The notes under the pieces: generated by a model
Seen by the model: the letters and a program-made list of their open reading frames with translations, nothing else
What the model was told of the DNA's origin: nothing
Databases searched by the model: none
Program-made: the position numbers and the translations under genes
Assembly: GCF_001999765.1 (NCBI RefSeq)
Contig: NZ_KV908326.1
Location: 58,229-122,228 of the forward strand
Reading direction: 5' to 3'
From: Sinomonas mesophila
Lineage (GTDB): Bacteria > Actinomycetota > Actinomycetes > Actinomycetales > Micrococcaceae
DNA length: 64,000 nt
Shown here: piece after piece, positions 38,841-47,825 of the stretch
Layout: every line of letters starts with the position of its first letter
How positions within the stretch are numbered: position 1 is the first letter of the stretch

Positions 38841-40358
38841 ATGAAGCTCCATGATCCGGCGGCGCTGAAGGCGAGTTCGGCGCCCGCGAAGAAGAAGCGG
38901 CTGTGGCAGTCGCTCTTCTTCCAGATTCTGATCGCCGTAGTGGCGGGCATCACGATCGGCCACCTCTGGCCGGATCTCGGTGCCGACCTCAAGCCTCTGG
39001 GCGACGGGTTCATCCGCCTCATCAAGATGATCATCGCCCCGCTCATCTTCCTCGTGATCGTCACGGGCATCTCCGCGGTCGGCGACGTCAAGGCCGTGGG
39101 CCGCGTGGGCGTCAAGGCCCTCATCTACTTCTCCGCCGCGACGCTCTTCGCGCTCGTCTTCGGGCTCGTCGTCGCCAACATCGTCCAGCCGGGCGCGACC
39201 CTGAACATCGACCCGGCGACGCTCTCGCAGAGCGACCTGGACGCCAAGACCGGCAACGGCGCCCCCAAGGATGCCGCGACCTTCATCCTCGAGGTCATCC
39301 CCGTGAGCGTCATCGATGCCTTCGCGGGCAACCACCTGCTCCAGGTCCTGTGCTTCTCGGTCTTCTTCGGCGCTGCCGTTGTGGTCATCGGCAAGGACCG
39401 CTGCGCCCCCGTGCTGTCCTTCTTCGAGGTCATCCTCGAGCTGGTCTTCAAGATCATGGCCTGGATCATGCGCGTGGCCCCGATCGGCGCGTTCGGCGCG
39501 ATGGCCTTCATCATCGGCCAGTACGGGCTCGAGACGCTCGGGACCTTTGCCCTGCTCATCGCCGCCTGCTACGGCGCAGCCATCGTCTTCATCGGCCTGC
39601 TCTTCGTGGTGGCGTGGTCCTTCGCCCGCGTGCCGCTGTGGCAGTTCCTCAAGTACACCCGCGAGGAGTTCCTCCTCGCCCTCGGCACCGCCTCGACCGA
39701 GTCGGTCATGCCGCGCATCATGGGCAAGCTCGCCAACGCCGGCTGCTCCCGCGCCACGACCGGCCTCGTCATCCCCACCGGCTACTCGTTCAACCTCGAC
39801 GGCGCCGCGATCTACCTCTCGATCTCCCTGCTGTTCCTCGCCCAAGCCTTCGGGCACCAGCTCGACCTCGGCCAGCAGCTCGCGGCCCTCGGCGTCCTGC
39901 TCCTGACCTCCAAGGGCATGGCCGGCGTCCCCGGGTCGTCCTTCCTCGCCCTGTCGGCCACCGCCGGCGCGCTCGGGCTGTTCCCCGTCGCGGGGGTCGC
40001 CCTGCTCCTGGGCGCCGACCGCCTCATGGACTCGATGCGCGTCGTCGTGAACCTCCTCGGCAACTGCGTCGCGACCTTCGTCGTCGCCAAGTGGGAGGGC
40101 CAGTTCGACCGCACCGCCATGAAGCGCGCCTTCGACGGCGAGCTCACCAACGAGGACTCCGCGATCCTGCTCGGCCGCGAGGATGAGTTCGCCCGCCAGG
40201 AGGAGGAGCGCGCCAAGCGCGGCGAGGCCCCGTCGCCGAAGTGGAGCGGTGGCCCGTACGAGGAGGACATCCCGGAATTCCAGATGTCCCAGCACGGGTC
40301 CGGCCGCGCGGGTGAAAGCCCACTAGTCGAGCCCGCCGCAGCGGACCAGCCGCGTTAG
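38841..40358 (+). CDS. dctA: C4-dicarboxylate:cation symporter, DAACS family
   Basis: 505 residues from ATG 38841 (AAGGA ten bases upstream). About eight transmembrane helices and two re-entrant loops. LKPLGDGFIRLIKMIIAPLIF (read in pieces), LALGTASTESVMPRIM (serine-rich hairpin), PTGYSFNLDGAAIY and LLTSKGMAGVPGSSF are hallmarks; the last region with GADRLMDSMRVVVNLLGN favours dicarboxylate over glutamate. A long polar C-terminal tail (residues about 425-505). Imports malate, succinate or fumarate with protons or Na+. The two operators tie it to the same regulon as malic enzyme. Confidence 0.9.
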   Translation: MKLHDPAALKASSAPAKKKRLWQSLFFQILIAVVAGITIGHLWPDLGADLKPLGDGFIRLIKMIIAPLIFLVIVTGISAVGDVKAVGRVGVKALIYFSAATLFALVFGLVVANIVQPGATLNIDPATLSQSDLDAKTGNGAPKDAATFILEVIPVSVIDAFAGNHLLQVLCFSVFFGAAVVVIGKDRCAPVLSFFEVILELVFKIMAWIMRVAPIGAFGAMAFIIGQYGLETLGTFALLIAACYGAAIVFIGLLFVVAWSFARVPLWQFLKYTREEFLLALGTASTESVMPRIMGKLANAGCSRATTGLVIPTGYSFNLDGAAIYLSISLLFLAQAFGHQLDLGQQLAALGVLLLTSKGMAGVPGSSFLALSATAGALGLFPVAGVALLLGADRLMDSMRVVVNLLGNCVATFVVAKWEGQFDRTAMKRAFDGELTNEDSAILLGREDEFARQEEERAKRGEAPSPKWSGGPYEEDIPEFQMSQHGSGRAGESPLVEPAAADQPR

Positions 40359-40432
40359 AGCAGCGGCAGGACCTCTCCCAGGTCCGTCCTCGTCCCCGAG
40401 GCGCTGAGCTTGCCCGAGCTCAGCGCCTCGGT
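40355..40432 (-). pseudogene. 3'-end remnant of a sterol-carrier-like gene
   Basis: Codes for about 24 C-terminal residues (ALSSGKLSASGTRTDLG then EVLPLL and stop) matching the end of the intact gene at 41763-42152 in all but three positions. No 5' part is present: sequence identity stops at about 40432, where the HxlR gene body begins. Its stop codon overlaps the dctA stop on the other strand. Confidence 0.8.
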
Positions 40433-40923
40433 GCGTGGAACTGCGCGACGAGGCGTTCGACGGCGGCCCGGTCGCCGGAAAGCTCGAGGCTGCCGAGCGG
40501 GCGGTCCTGAAAGAGGATCTCGGCCCAGAGGTGCAGGTCGAGCTGCACCAGTGGGGCCAGAGGGCCGGCAGAGGCCATGGTCCGCATCGACTGGAGGGCC
40601 GCGTCCGGCGTAAGCCGACCGCCAGGGCTCTTGGTCGGCGACGAGACCGCCCACCGCCCGATCGCGTCGAGCGCCGGGGCGGCCTCCCGGGCCCAGTCAG
40701 TGCATTCATACCCGGCAGCGCGCCCGGGGAGTTCGGTCCTGGCCACAAGGCCAACTGCCTCAAGCTCGCGGAGCCGTGACGTGAGCATAGCCGGTGTGAT
40801 GCCCCGGACCGAGGCCTCCAGCTCTGCGAACCGCTTGGGGGCGAGCATGAGCTCGCGCAGGATCGGGTAGTTCCACCGGTCGCCCAGGAGCTCGAGGCCG
40901 TGGGCCGTGGCGCAGGCGTCCAA
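40420..40923 (-). CDS. HxlR-family transcriptional regulator
   Basis: 167 residues from TTG 40923; no strong ribosome site, possibly leaderless. Winged helix with CATAHGLELLGDRWNYPILREL, the HxlR signature including a conserved Cys at residue 4 that in several homologues senses oxidants or reactive carbonyls. RGITPAMLTSRLRELEAVGLV is the recognition part. The C-terminal half is variable and the last few codons run into the duplicated sterol-carrier 3' end, so the present stop may be accidental. Divergent from an alpha/beta hydrolase gene (60 bp between starts), which it likely controls. Confidence 0.88.
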   Translation of the reverse strand: MDACATAHGLELLGDRWNYPILRELMLAPKRFAELEASVRGITPAMLTSRLRELEAVGLVARTELPGRAAGYECTDWAREAAPALDAIGRWAVSSPTKSPGGRLTPDAALQSMRTMASAGPLAPLVQLDLHLWAEILFQDRPLGSLELSGDRAAVERLVAQFHAPRR

Positions 40924-40983
40924 CTATCTCTAGCATGGTCGAGCCGGCATCGTCCCCGTCCTTCAACGAACAGGAGCTCCCCG

Positions 40984-41754
40984 ATGCCCACTGTGTCCTC
41001 GGCCGACGGAACGCCCATCTCCTACAGTGCGGAAGGATCCGGGCCGCCCCTCATCATGGTCCACTGCGTCGGCGTCTCCCGTCGCACCGACCCCATCGCA
41101 TCCCTTCCCCCCGCGCTCGCCGAACACTTCACCGTCTACTCCTACGACCGCCGCGGCAAGGGAGAGTCGGGGAACACGCAGCCCTACGCCGTCGAGCGCG
41201 AATTCGAGGATCTCGCCGCCGTGATCGAGGTCGCCCGTGGCGAGACACAGGCTGAGGCCGCGGTCTTCGGCTTCTCGTCCGGCGCCACGCTCGCTCTCAT
41301 GGCGGCGCGCGCTGGCCTGCCGATCAGCAGGCTCGCGCTGCTCGAGCCTCCCTTCATGTCCGCGCACGACGGCGGCGCGCTCGCCGCCGAGTTCGAGCGC
41401 ATCCTCGCCGACGACGGCCCGGCCGCAGCAAACCGCTGGTACTCGCGCGACATCGTCGGCGTGCCAGAGGAGATCCTCGAGGGGTTCGCCCTGACCGAGG
41501 ACAATCTGGCGGACGCTCCGGCGATCGTCCACGAGCTGCGCTTCCTCCCCGGCAACGGCCCCGACACGTTCGCCGAAGTCCGCCAGCCCACGCTCCTCGT
41601 GGTCAGCGACCAGACTGCGCCTGTCATGTATGACTTTGCCGAAGCCCTCGTGGCCTCGATGCGGAACGTCACCTATCGGAAGCTGCCGGGCCAGTGGCAC
41701 GGCATCCCCGACAGCACGATGACGGACGCGCTCCGCGAGTTCGCCGGCCTCTAG
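40984..41754 (+). CDS. Alpha/beta hydrolase
   Basis: 256 residues, ATG 40984 after AGGAGC. Nucleophile elbow G-F-S-S-G with Ser98; the oxyanion region is near IMVHCVGVS; candidate acid in LLVVSDQTAP and the His in GQWHGIPDS. Cytosolic, no signal peptide. Substrate unknown; typical members are esterases or C-C hydrolases. Divergent from the HxlR regulator and convergent with the sterol-carrier-like gene (8 bp). The HxlR/hydrolase pair lies between two copies of the same 3' gene end and looks like an inserted cassette. Confidence 0.85.
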   Translation: MPTVSSADGTPISYSAEGSGPPLIMVHCVGVSRRTDPIASLPPALAEHFTVYSYDRRGKGESGNTQPYAVEREFEDLAAVIEVARGETQAEAAVFGFSSGATLALMAARAGLPISRLALLEPPFMSAHDGGALAAEFERILADDGPAAANRWYSRDIVGVPEEILEGFALTEDNLADAPAIVHELRFLPGNGPDTFAEVRQPTLLVVSDQTAPVMYDFAEALVASMRNVTYRKLPGQWHGIPDSTMTDALREFAGL

Positions 41755-41762
41755 CCGCCGGT

Positions 41763-42152
41763 TCACACGAGCGGGAGCAGCCCGCCCAGATCCGTCCTGG
41801 TGCCCGAGGCGCTGAGCTTGCCCGAGCTCAACGCCTCGGCCCATGCCAGGGAGCCGGTCGCGAGCGCGAGCCACGTCGCGGCGTCCGTCTCCACGACGTT
41901 GGGCGGGGTGCCGCGCGTGTGCCGCGGCCCCTCGACGCACTGCGCGACCCCGAACGGCGGCACGCGCACCTCGACCGAGTTCCCCGGGGCCCGCTCGGCG
42001 AGCTCCTCGAGTGCGTAGCGCACTGCTGTAGCGAGCGTCTGGCGGGCGACGGCGGGCGTCGCCTCACCTGCCGCGCCCGCCGAGCGCTCGGCGAGCCAGG
42101 CGGCGACGGCGGCGCGGCCGGCGTCGTGGGCGATCTTGCGGCGGGCAGCCAT
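41763..42152 (-). CDS. Sterol-carrier-family-like protein
   Basis: 129 residues, ATG 42152. Short bacterial protein of the SCP/MDMPI-like type: N-terminal MAARRKIAHDAGRAAVAAWL, a core with NSVEVRVPPFGVAQCVEGPRHTRG (read in pieces), PPNVVETDAATWLALATG and the C-terminal ALSSGKLSASGTRTDLGGLLPLV. The TDAATWLALATG then GKLSASG pattern is typical of SCP2-like lipid-binding domains. Ligand unknown. 30 bp after the asparaginase stop on the same strand. Its last 70 bp recur at 40355-40432. Confidence 0.8.
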   Translation of the reverse strand: MAARRKIAHDAGRAAVAAWLAERSAGAAGEATPAVARQTLATAVRYALEELAERAPGNSVEVRVPPFGVAQCVEGPRHTRGTPPNVVETDAATWLALATGSLAWAEALSSGKLSASGTRTDLGGLLPLV

Positions 42153-42182
42153 GTGTTCCTCCGTGTCCTGCAGTCCCTGCAG

Positions 42183-43193
42183 CTAGTCCAGCAGGGCCGA
42201 GACGGCGGTCCCCAGCCGGATCCGGCCGACCTGCCGGCCCCCGCCGAGCACGGGCTCGACGACCCGTTCGAGCACCCGAGCGACGTCGGGGATGTCGACG
42301 GCGTCGGCAGCGGCAAGCATCGTGAGGCCCACGAGCGTCGTGGCCCGGACGTTGCCGTCGAGGACCTTGACGGCCACCGTGGCGCCCTGCGGCGTCGCGA
42401 GGACGAGGAGCCCCTCGGCGCCGATCTTGGCGATGATGCCCAGTTCCTCCATGACCACCGTGTTCTCGCGGTCGCGGCCCTGCACGGCCCACGGGTAGTC
42501 GAGCATCGAGGTCGCGACGGTGGCGGCACGCGCGTTCGCCGCGTCGTCCCCGGGCGCCTTCGCGAGCCGTGAGTAGGCGCGGGCGAGGCCCGCGAGCGAG
42601 ACGGCCGCGACGGGCGCCCCGCAGCCGTCGATGCCGAGGTGCGCGGTGGACTCCTCGGCGTACTCCTCGACCGTGGCCCGCACGCGCTGCTGCATCGCGT
42701 GGTTGGGCTCGAGGTAGCTGCGGCGGTCCCAGCCGTTCTCGACGCAGGCCCAGAGGAACGCCGCGTGCTTGCCCGAGCAGTTGAACGCGAGCTTGCGCCG
42801 GCCCTGGCCCGAGCGGACGAGCCACGCACGGGCGTTCTCGTCGGCGGGCCAGTCCGCGGGACACAGGAGGTCCTCCTCGCGCAGGCCGGCCGCGGAGAGC
42901 ATGCCCTCGACGACGTCCATGTGGTCGAGGGAACCCGTGTGCGACGCGCAGGCGAGCGCGACCTGCGCCCCGCGCAGCGGCACGCCCGCCTGCATCGAGG
43001 CGAGGGCCTGGAACGGCTTGAGTGTCGAGCGGGCGAGGACCGGCGTCCTGATGTCCCCGAGCTCGGTCACGACCGTGCCGTCCCCGGCGAGCACGACGGC
43101 GGAGCCCACGTGCCGCGACTCGATGAAGCCGCTGCGCTCGATCACGGCGAGCTCGACGGCGTCGTCCGCCGAGAAGGTTGCGTGGGGGGCCAT
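42183..43193 (-). CDS. L-asparaginase II family (thermolabile, Rhizobium type)
   Basis: 336 residues, ATG 43193. Hydrolyses asparagine to aspartate and ammonia. The family, unlike E. coli asparaginases, shows VIERSGFIESRHVGSAV, the catalytic Ser/Lys area in RSTLKPFQALA, ASHTGSLDHM, and NCSGKHAAFLWAC with the Ser-Lys pair, then LGIDGCGAPV. All are intact. It shares the strand with the sterol-carrier-like gene and is divergent from purD (82 bp between starts). Confidence 0.92.
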   Translation of the reverse strand: MAPHATFSADDAVELAVIERSGFIESRHVGSAVVLAGDGTVVTELGDIRTPVLARSTLKPFQALASMQAGVPLRGAQVALACASHTGSLDHMDVVEGMLSAAGLREEDLLCPADWPADENARAWLVRSGQGRRKLAFNCSGKHAAFLWACVENGWDRRSYLEPNHAMQQRVRATVEEYAEESTAHLGIDGCGAPVAAVSLAGLARAYSRLAKAPGDDAANARAATVATSMLDYPWAVQGRDRENTVVMEELGIIAKIGAEGLLVLATPQGATVAVKVLDGNVRATTLVGLTMLAAADAVDIPDVARVLERVVEPVLGGGRQVGRIRLGTAVSALLD

Positions 43194-43275
43194 GCGAGAA
43201 GTCTAAGTCGGAGCCTGCCGCCAGCGGCCGAGCATGGAGTGCGGCGCGCGGGGCATGGCGGATACCCTTGGGGGC

Positions 43276-44591
<1,316 letters not shown>

Positions 44592-44592
<1 letters not shown>

Positions 44593-45527
44593 TGGCCGGC
44601 ATGGATGTGTCGAAGGGCTTCGCGGCCCAGGCGCCCGAGCTGCCGGGCTGGAAGCATGTCTACTCGGGCAAGGTCCGGGACCTGTACGAGCCGGCTGAGG
44701 GGCCCGGCGGCGCCCCGTTCGAGGATGCCGTGCTCGTCGTCGCGAGCGACAGGATCAGCGCCTACGACCACGTGCTGGCCAGCACGATCCCCGACAAGGG
44801 GCGCATCCTCACGCAGCTGAGCCTATGGTGGTTCGAGCAGCTCGACGTCCCGAACCACGTCCTCGCCGCAGGCGTGGCCGAGGGCGTCCCCGCCGAGGTC
44901 GAGGGACGCGCCATGGTGTGCCGCCAGCTCGAGATGTACCCGGTCGAGTGCATCGCGCGCGGATACCTCACCGGGTCCGGCCTCGCCGAGTACCGCGAAT
45001 CCGGGACGGTCTGCGGCATCCCGCTGCAGGATGGCCTCGTGGACGGCTCACGGCTGCGGGAGCCGATCTTCACGCCCTCGGCCAAGGCGGGGATCGGGGA
45101 GCACGACGAGAACATCACCTACGAGGACGTCACCGGCATGGTGGGCGACGACGCCGCGGCCCGGCTGCGCGACCTCACTCTGGAGATCTACGGTCGGGCC
45201 GAGGCGATCGCGCGCGAGCGCGGGATCATCCTCGCGGACACGAAGGTCGAATTCGGGCTCGACCCCATCACGGGCCTCATCACCCTGGGCGACGAGGTGC
45301 TGACCCCGGACTCGTCCAGGTTCTGGGATGCGGCCACGTGGGAGCCCGGGGCTGCGCAGCCGTCCTTCGACAAGCAGTACGTCCGCGACTGGCTCATCTC
45401 GCCGGCGTCCGGCTGGGACAGGTCCTCAGGCGAGGAGCCGCCCGCGCTGCCCGCCGACGTCGTCGAGCGCACCCGCGCGCGTTACGTCGAGGCGTACGAG
45501 AGGCTCACGGGCCGCACGTTCGCCTGA
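44592..45527 (+). CDS. purC: Phosphoribosylaminoimidazole-succinocarboxamide synthase
   Basis: 311 residues, ATG 44592 overlapping the purD TGA by one base. SAICAR synthase, purine synthesis. YSGKVRDLYE (ATP-binding), VASDRISAYDHVLASTIPDKG (read in pieces), RGYLTGSGLAEY and ITLGDEVLTPDSSRFW, then SFDKQYVRDWL are all in place. purD-purC pairing is usual in Micrococcaceae. Terminator hairpin 17 bp after the stop. Confidence 0.96.
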
Positions 45528-45543
45528 CGGCTCACGCCGCACC

Positions 45544-45584
45544 GCGGGGTCCGGTGGTCGAGTGCAGTCGACCCTGGGCCCCGC
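45544..45584. terminator. Bidirectional terminator purC / TPR regulator
   Basis: GCGGGG (45544-45549) pairs with CCCCGC (45579-45584), and after a mismatch inner GGTCGA and TCGACC pair. Sits between the convergent stops of purC and the regulator. Confidence 0.65.
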
Positions 45585-45585
45585 A

Positions 45586-46857
45586 TCACTCCCCGCCGAG
45601 CGGGTCCGGACGTTCCGCCCGCTGGGCGGCGAGCCGGATCTCGAGGATCGCGTCCATGGTCTGCTGGACCTTCTCCGAGGCGCCCGCGTAGCCGAACTGC
45701 TCGCGGGCGTCCTTGAGCATCTCGAGGGCCTCGTCGTTGCTTCCGAGCGCCTTGAAGGCCCGGCCGAGGAGGAGCGCGACCTCGCCGGCCGTGTGCCGGC
45801 CGAGCACCGCCTTCTCGTTGTGGATCGTGCGGAGGAGCTCTATGGCGGGGCGGATCTCGCCGTTGAGGTAGAGCCAGCGGGCCCTGATGAAGCGGACCTC
45901 GAGCTGTTCGGTGCGAGAGCCGCCCACGATGCTCAGGGCGAGCTCGGCCCGCTCGATCGCTGCGAGGGTGGCGGGCTCGATGATGCCGCCCGAGAGGCGC
46001 ACGGCGGCGGAGGCCTTGTTGAACCGCGCCCACAGCTCGATGTCGTTCGCGGGGGAGAGGAGCTGTGCCGCCCGCTCGTGGTGCTTGACGCCCTCCTCAT
46101 AGTCGGCGCGCATGAATGCGACGTTGCCGATGACCCATTCGATCTCGCCCGCGAGCTGGCCCATCGCCTCCTCGTCGACGAGCGTCTCGAGGATGCGGCA
46201 TTGGTCCCACGCCTCGTCGAGCTTGCCACTTTCGGCGAGCGCCCCGATGAGCGCGCGGAGCGCGCCGATGTAGATCGTCGAACCCGCCGGCAGCTGGGCG
46301 CCCATGCGAACGGCCTCGCGGGCGTGCTCGATTGCGGTGCTCAGCTGGCCGAGGCCGTGGCACACAGCGGCGAGCATCTGGCGCGCCCGGACGGCCAGCC
46401 CCGAGGACTCCGCCACGATGGGGTGTTCGAGGAGGTGCTGGACGATGCGCTGGCACTCGGCGAGTTCGCCCTGTTTCATGAGGCATTCGGCCTGCATGTA
46501 GGTCATATTCCACCACGCACTGTTGTTCTTGCCGTCGAGCGCGAACTGCGCTGCGGTCGCCGCATGGGTGGCCGCCTGCGCATAGTCCCGGAGATCCCAG
46601 GCCTGGCGTGCGTAGAGCCCGGCGAGGACATACTCGGCGTCATTGGCGCTCACGGGCTGGCTCCAGGCCTCGAGGGCCTTCGGCGCAAGCTGGAGCCGGC
46701 GGGCGAGTTCCTGGATGACCTCCGCCGTGGGCTCCCGGCGGCCGGTCTCGAGCAGCGAGATGTAGCTCGGGGAATACAGGTCCTTGCCGAGCTCGGCCTG
46801 GGTGAGGCCACGCTCAAGGCGCTCAGCCCTCAGCTTCTCGCCGAATCCACTCCCCAC
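45586..46857 (-). CDS. XRE-type HTH regulator with TPR domain (RRNPP-like)
   Basis: 423 residues from GTG 46857, chosen because GGAGG (46863-46867) stands five bases upstream; open frame farther up is read-through. Residues 5-62 are an XRE/Cro helix-turn-helix (LTQAELGKDLYSPSYISLLE). Residues about 72-405 are an all-helical superhelix of TPR-like pairs, e.g. AGLYARQAWDLRDYAQAATH, ECLMKQGELAECQRIV, LIGALAESGKLDEAWDQC, LLLGRAFKALGSNDEALEML. This HTH-plus-TPR build is that of Rap/NprR/PlcR-type (RRNPP) proteins, which bind re-imported secreted peptides. A gene for a small exported repeat peptide faces it across 217 bp. The role as peptide receptor is inferred from build and context. Confidence 0.88.
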   Translation of the reverse strand: MGSGFGEKLRAERLERGLTQAELGKDLYSPSYISLLETGRREPTAEVIQELARRLQLAPKALEAWSQPVSANDAEYVLAGLYARQAWDLRDYAQAATHAATAAQFALDGKNNSAWWNMTYMQAECLMKQGELAECQRIVQHLLEHPIVAESSGLAVRARQMLAAVCHGLGQLSTAIEHAREAVRMGAQLPAGSTIYIGALRALIGALAESGKLDEAWDQCRILETLVDEEAMGQLAGEIEWVIGNVAFMRADYEEGVKHHERAAQLLSPANDIELWARFNKASAAVRLSGGIIEPATLAAIERAELALSIVGGSRTEQLEVRFIRARWLYLNGEIRPAIELLRTIHNEKAVLGRHTAGEVALLLGRAFKALGSNDEALEMLKDAREQFGYAGASEKVQQTMDAILEIRLAAQRAERPDPLGGE

Positions 46858-46954
46858 AGCGACCTCCTCGCCCGCACGCCTGCCGGAATGACCTGCGTTT
46901 ACCATATGCGTCAAACCGCTGCGCGAACCCCAGATACAGCGGGGAGCTGCCCGC

Positions 46955-46980
46955 TTGACAGCCCGTGTGGAAAATATTTT
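46955..46980 (+). promoter_or_regulatory. Promoter and palindrome before the secreted peptide gene
   Basis: A perfect TTGACA (46955-46960) followed by an AT-rich stretch holding the 10-bp palindrome AAAATATTTT (46971-46980) where the -10 is expected. It is the only such AT island in the 217-bp divergent region. The palindrome is a candidate operator for the facing XRE regulator. Exact -10 is uncertain. Confidence 0.5.
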
Positions 46981-47074
46981 ACTTGGGATGTCAATCACGA
47001 CAAAGCACGCTCTGCCCGAAACATCGCACCCGTTCTGGAAAATCGCATCCAGAACACAAAAAAAGGACAAGATC

Positions 47075-47263
47075 ATGCTGAAGAAACTCATCGCTTCCAT
47101 TGCCCTGGGCGGATCCATCGCTCTGTCGGGTGTTGCTGTGGCCCCGACGGCGATCGGCAACTGGCCGGACCCCATGACGGCCCCAACGGCGATCGGCAAC
47201 TGGCCGGACCCGATGTCGGAGCCGGTGGACGAGCCGACGGCCAAGCCCTCCAAGAAAGGCTGA
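47075..47263 (+). CDS. Secreted repeat-peptide precursor, candidate pheromone
   Basis: 62 residues from ATG 47075, with AAAGGA about nine bases upstream. N-terminal signal peptide: MLKKLIASIALGG then SIALSGVAVA, with a probable signal peptidase I site after AVA (residue 23). The mature part of 39 residues holds PTAIGNWPDPM twice (residues 24-34 and 37-47, 13-residue period), followed by a Glu/Pro/Lys tail SEPVDEPTAKPSKKG. No Cys, no lipobox, no membrane anchor. Divergent from the HTH-TPR regulator. Repeated identical short units in an exported precursor are typical of peptide signals; a bacteriocin or adhesin is less likely for a linear Cys-free peptide. Ends 78 bp before a terminator. Confidence 0.8.
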   Translation: MLKKLIASIALGGSIALSGVAVAPTAIGNWPDPMTAPTAIGNWPDPMSEPVDEPTAKPSKKG

Positions 47264-47340
47264 TGGCGCCCTCGACTGAGGCGCCCACCTCGCGGAGTGG
47301 CAGGCAGGGCTAGGAGGCTGGCCAGACTGCAACCGCGACT

Positions 47341-47366
47341 GTGCCCCGGGAGCGATCCCGGGGCAC
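47341..47366 (+). terminator. Terminator after the peptide gene
   Basis: Perfect 11-bp stem GTGCCCCGGGA (47341-47351) with 47356-47366, loop GCGA. Confidence 0.75.
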
Positions 47367-47425
47367 AGCTATCTCTGCTCCCCGTGGCAGACCCTGCACT
47401 GGCGGCTGCTGGACGCCGGGGACGG

Positions 47426-47462
47426 CGAAGGCCCCGCCGCCCAAGGGGCTGCGGGGCCTTCG
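47426..47462 (-). terminator. Terminator after tRNA-Pro
   Basis: CGAAGGCCCCGC (47426-47437) pairs exactly with 47451-47462; it begins right behind the tRNA 3' end in the direction of transcription. Confidence 0.8.
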
Positions 47463-47464
47463 TG

Positions 47465-47541
<77 letters not shown>

Positions 47542-47643
47542 ATCCGCGCCTCGGCTCTCCCCGAAGCAACTCATCCAGACTACCCGATTCTGGCCGCAGG
47601 ACGAAATCGAAACCGCCCACCCCGGGCGTCCTCCTGGAGGGAG

Positions 47644-47824
47644 TTGCGGGGTCACATCCCAAGGATGCGAGGTCACGTCTCTGGGATGCGAGGTCACGTC
47701 TCTGGAATGCGAGGTCATCGTCCTGACAATGTCTCTGGGTCGCAGGCAAGTGACCCCGCATTGTTGGGAGGTGACCCCGGATCGTTGGGAGATGACCCTG
47801 CATTGTTGGGAGGTGACCCCGGGT
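47644..47824. repeat. Family B 21-bp arrays in inverted orientation (4 + 4 units)
   Basis: Forward: ATGCGAGGTCAC-type cores with GGTCA starting at 47650, 47671, 47692 and 47713. Reverse: GTGACCCCGCAT-type cores at 47750, 47771, 47792 and 47813. Both have a 21-bp period; the cores are complementary in 11 of 12 positions, the 9-bp pieces between them are not. The reverse arm ends 1-2 bp before the ABC gene's stop codon (47826). Same design as family A but unrelated sequence. Confidence 0.92.
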
Positions 47825-47825
47825 T

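Noticed and set aside
46955..47074. Longer peptide precursor starting at TTG 46955
   Set aside because: It would begin in the -35 box and bury the signal peptide behind 40 polar residues; ATG 47075 has its own ribosome site and gives a normal signal peptide.
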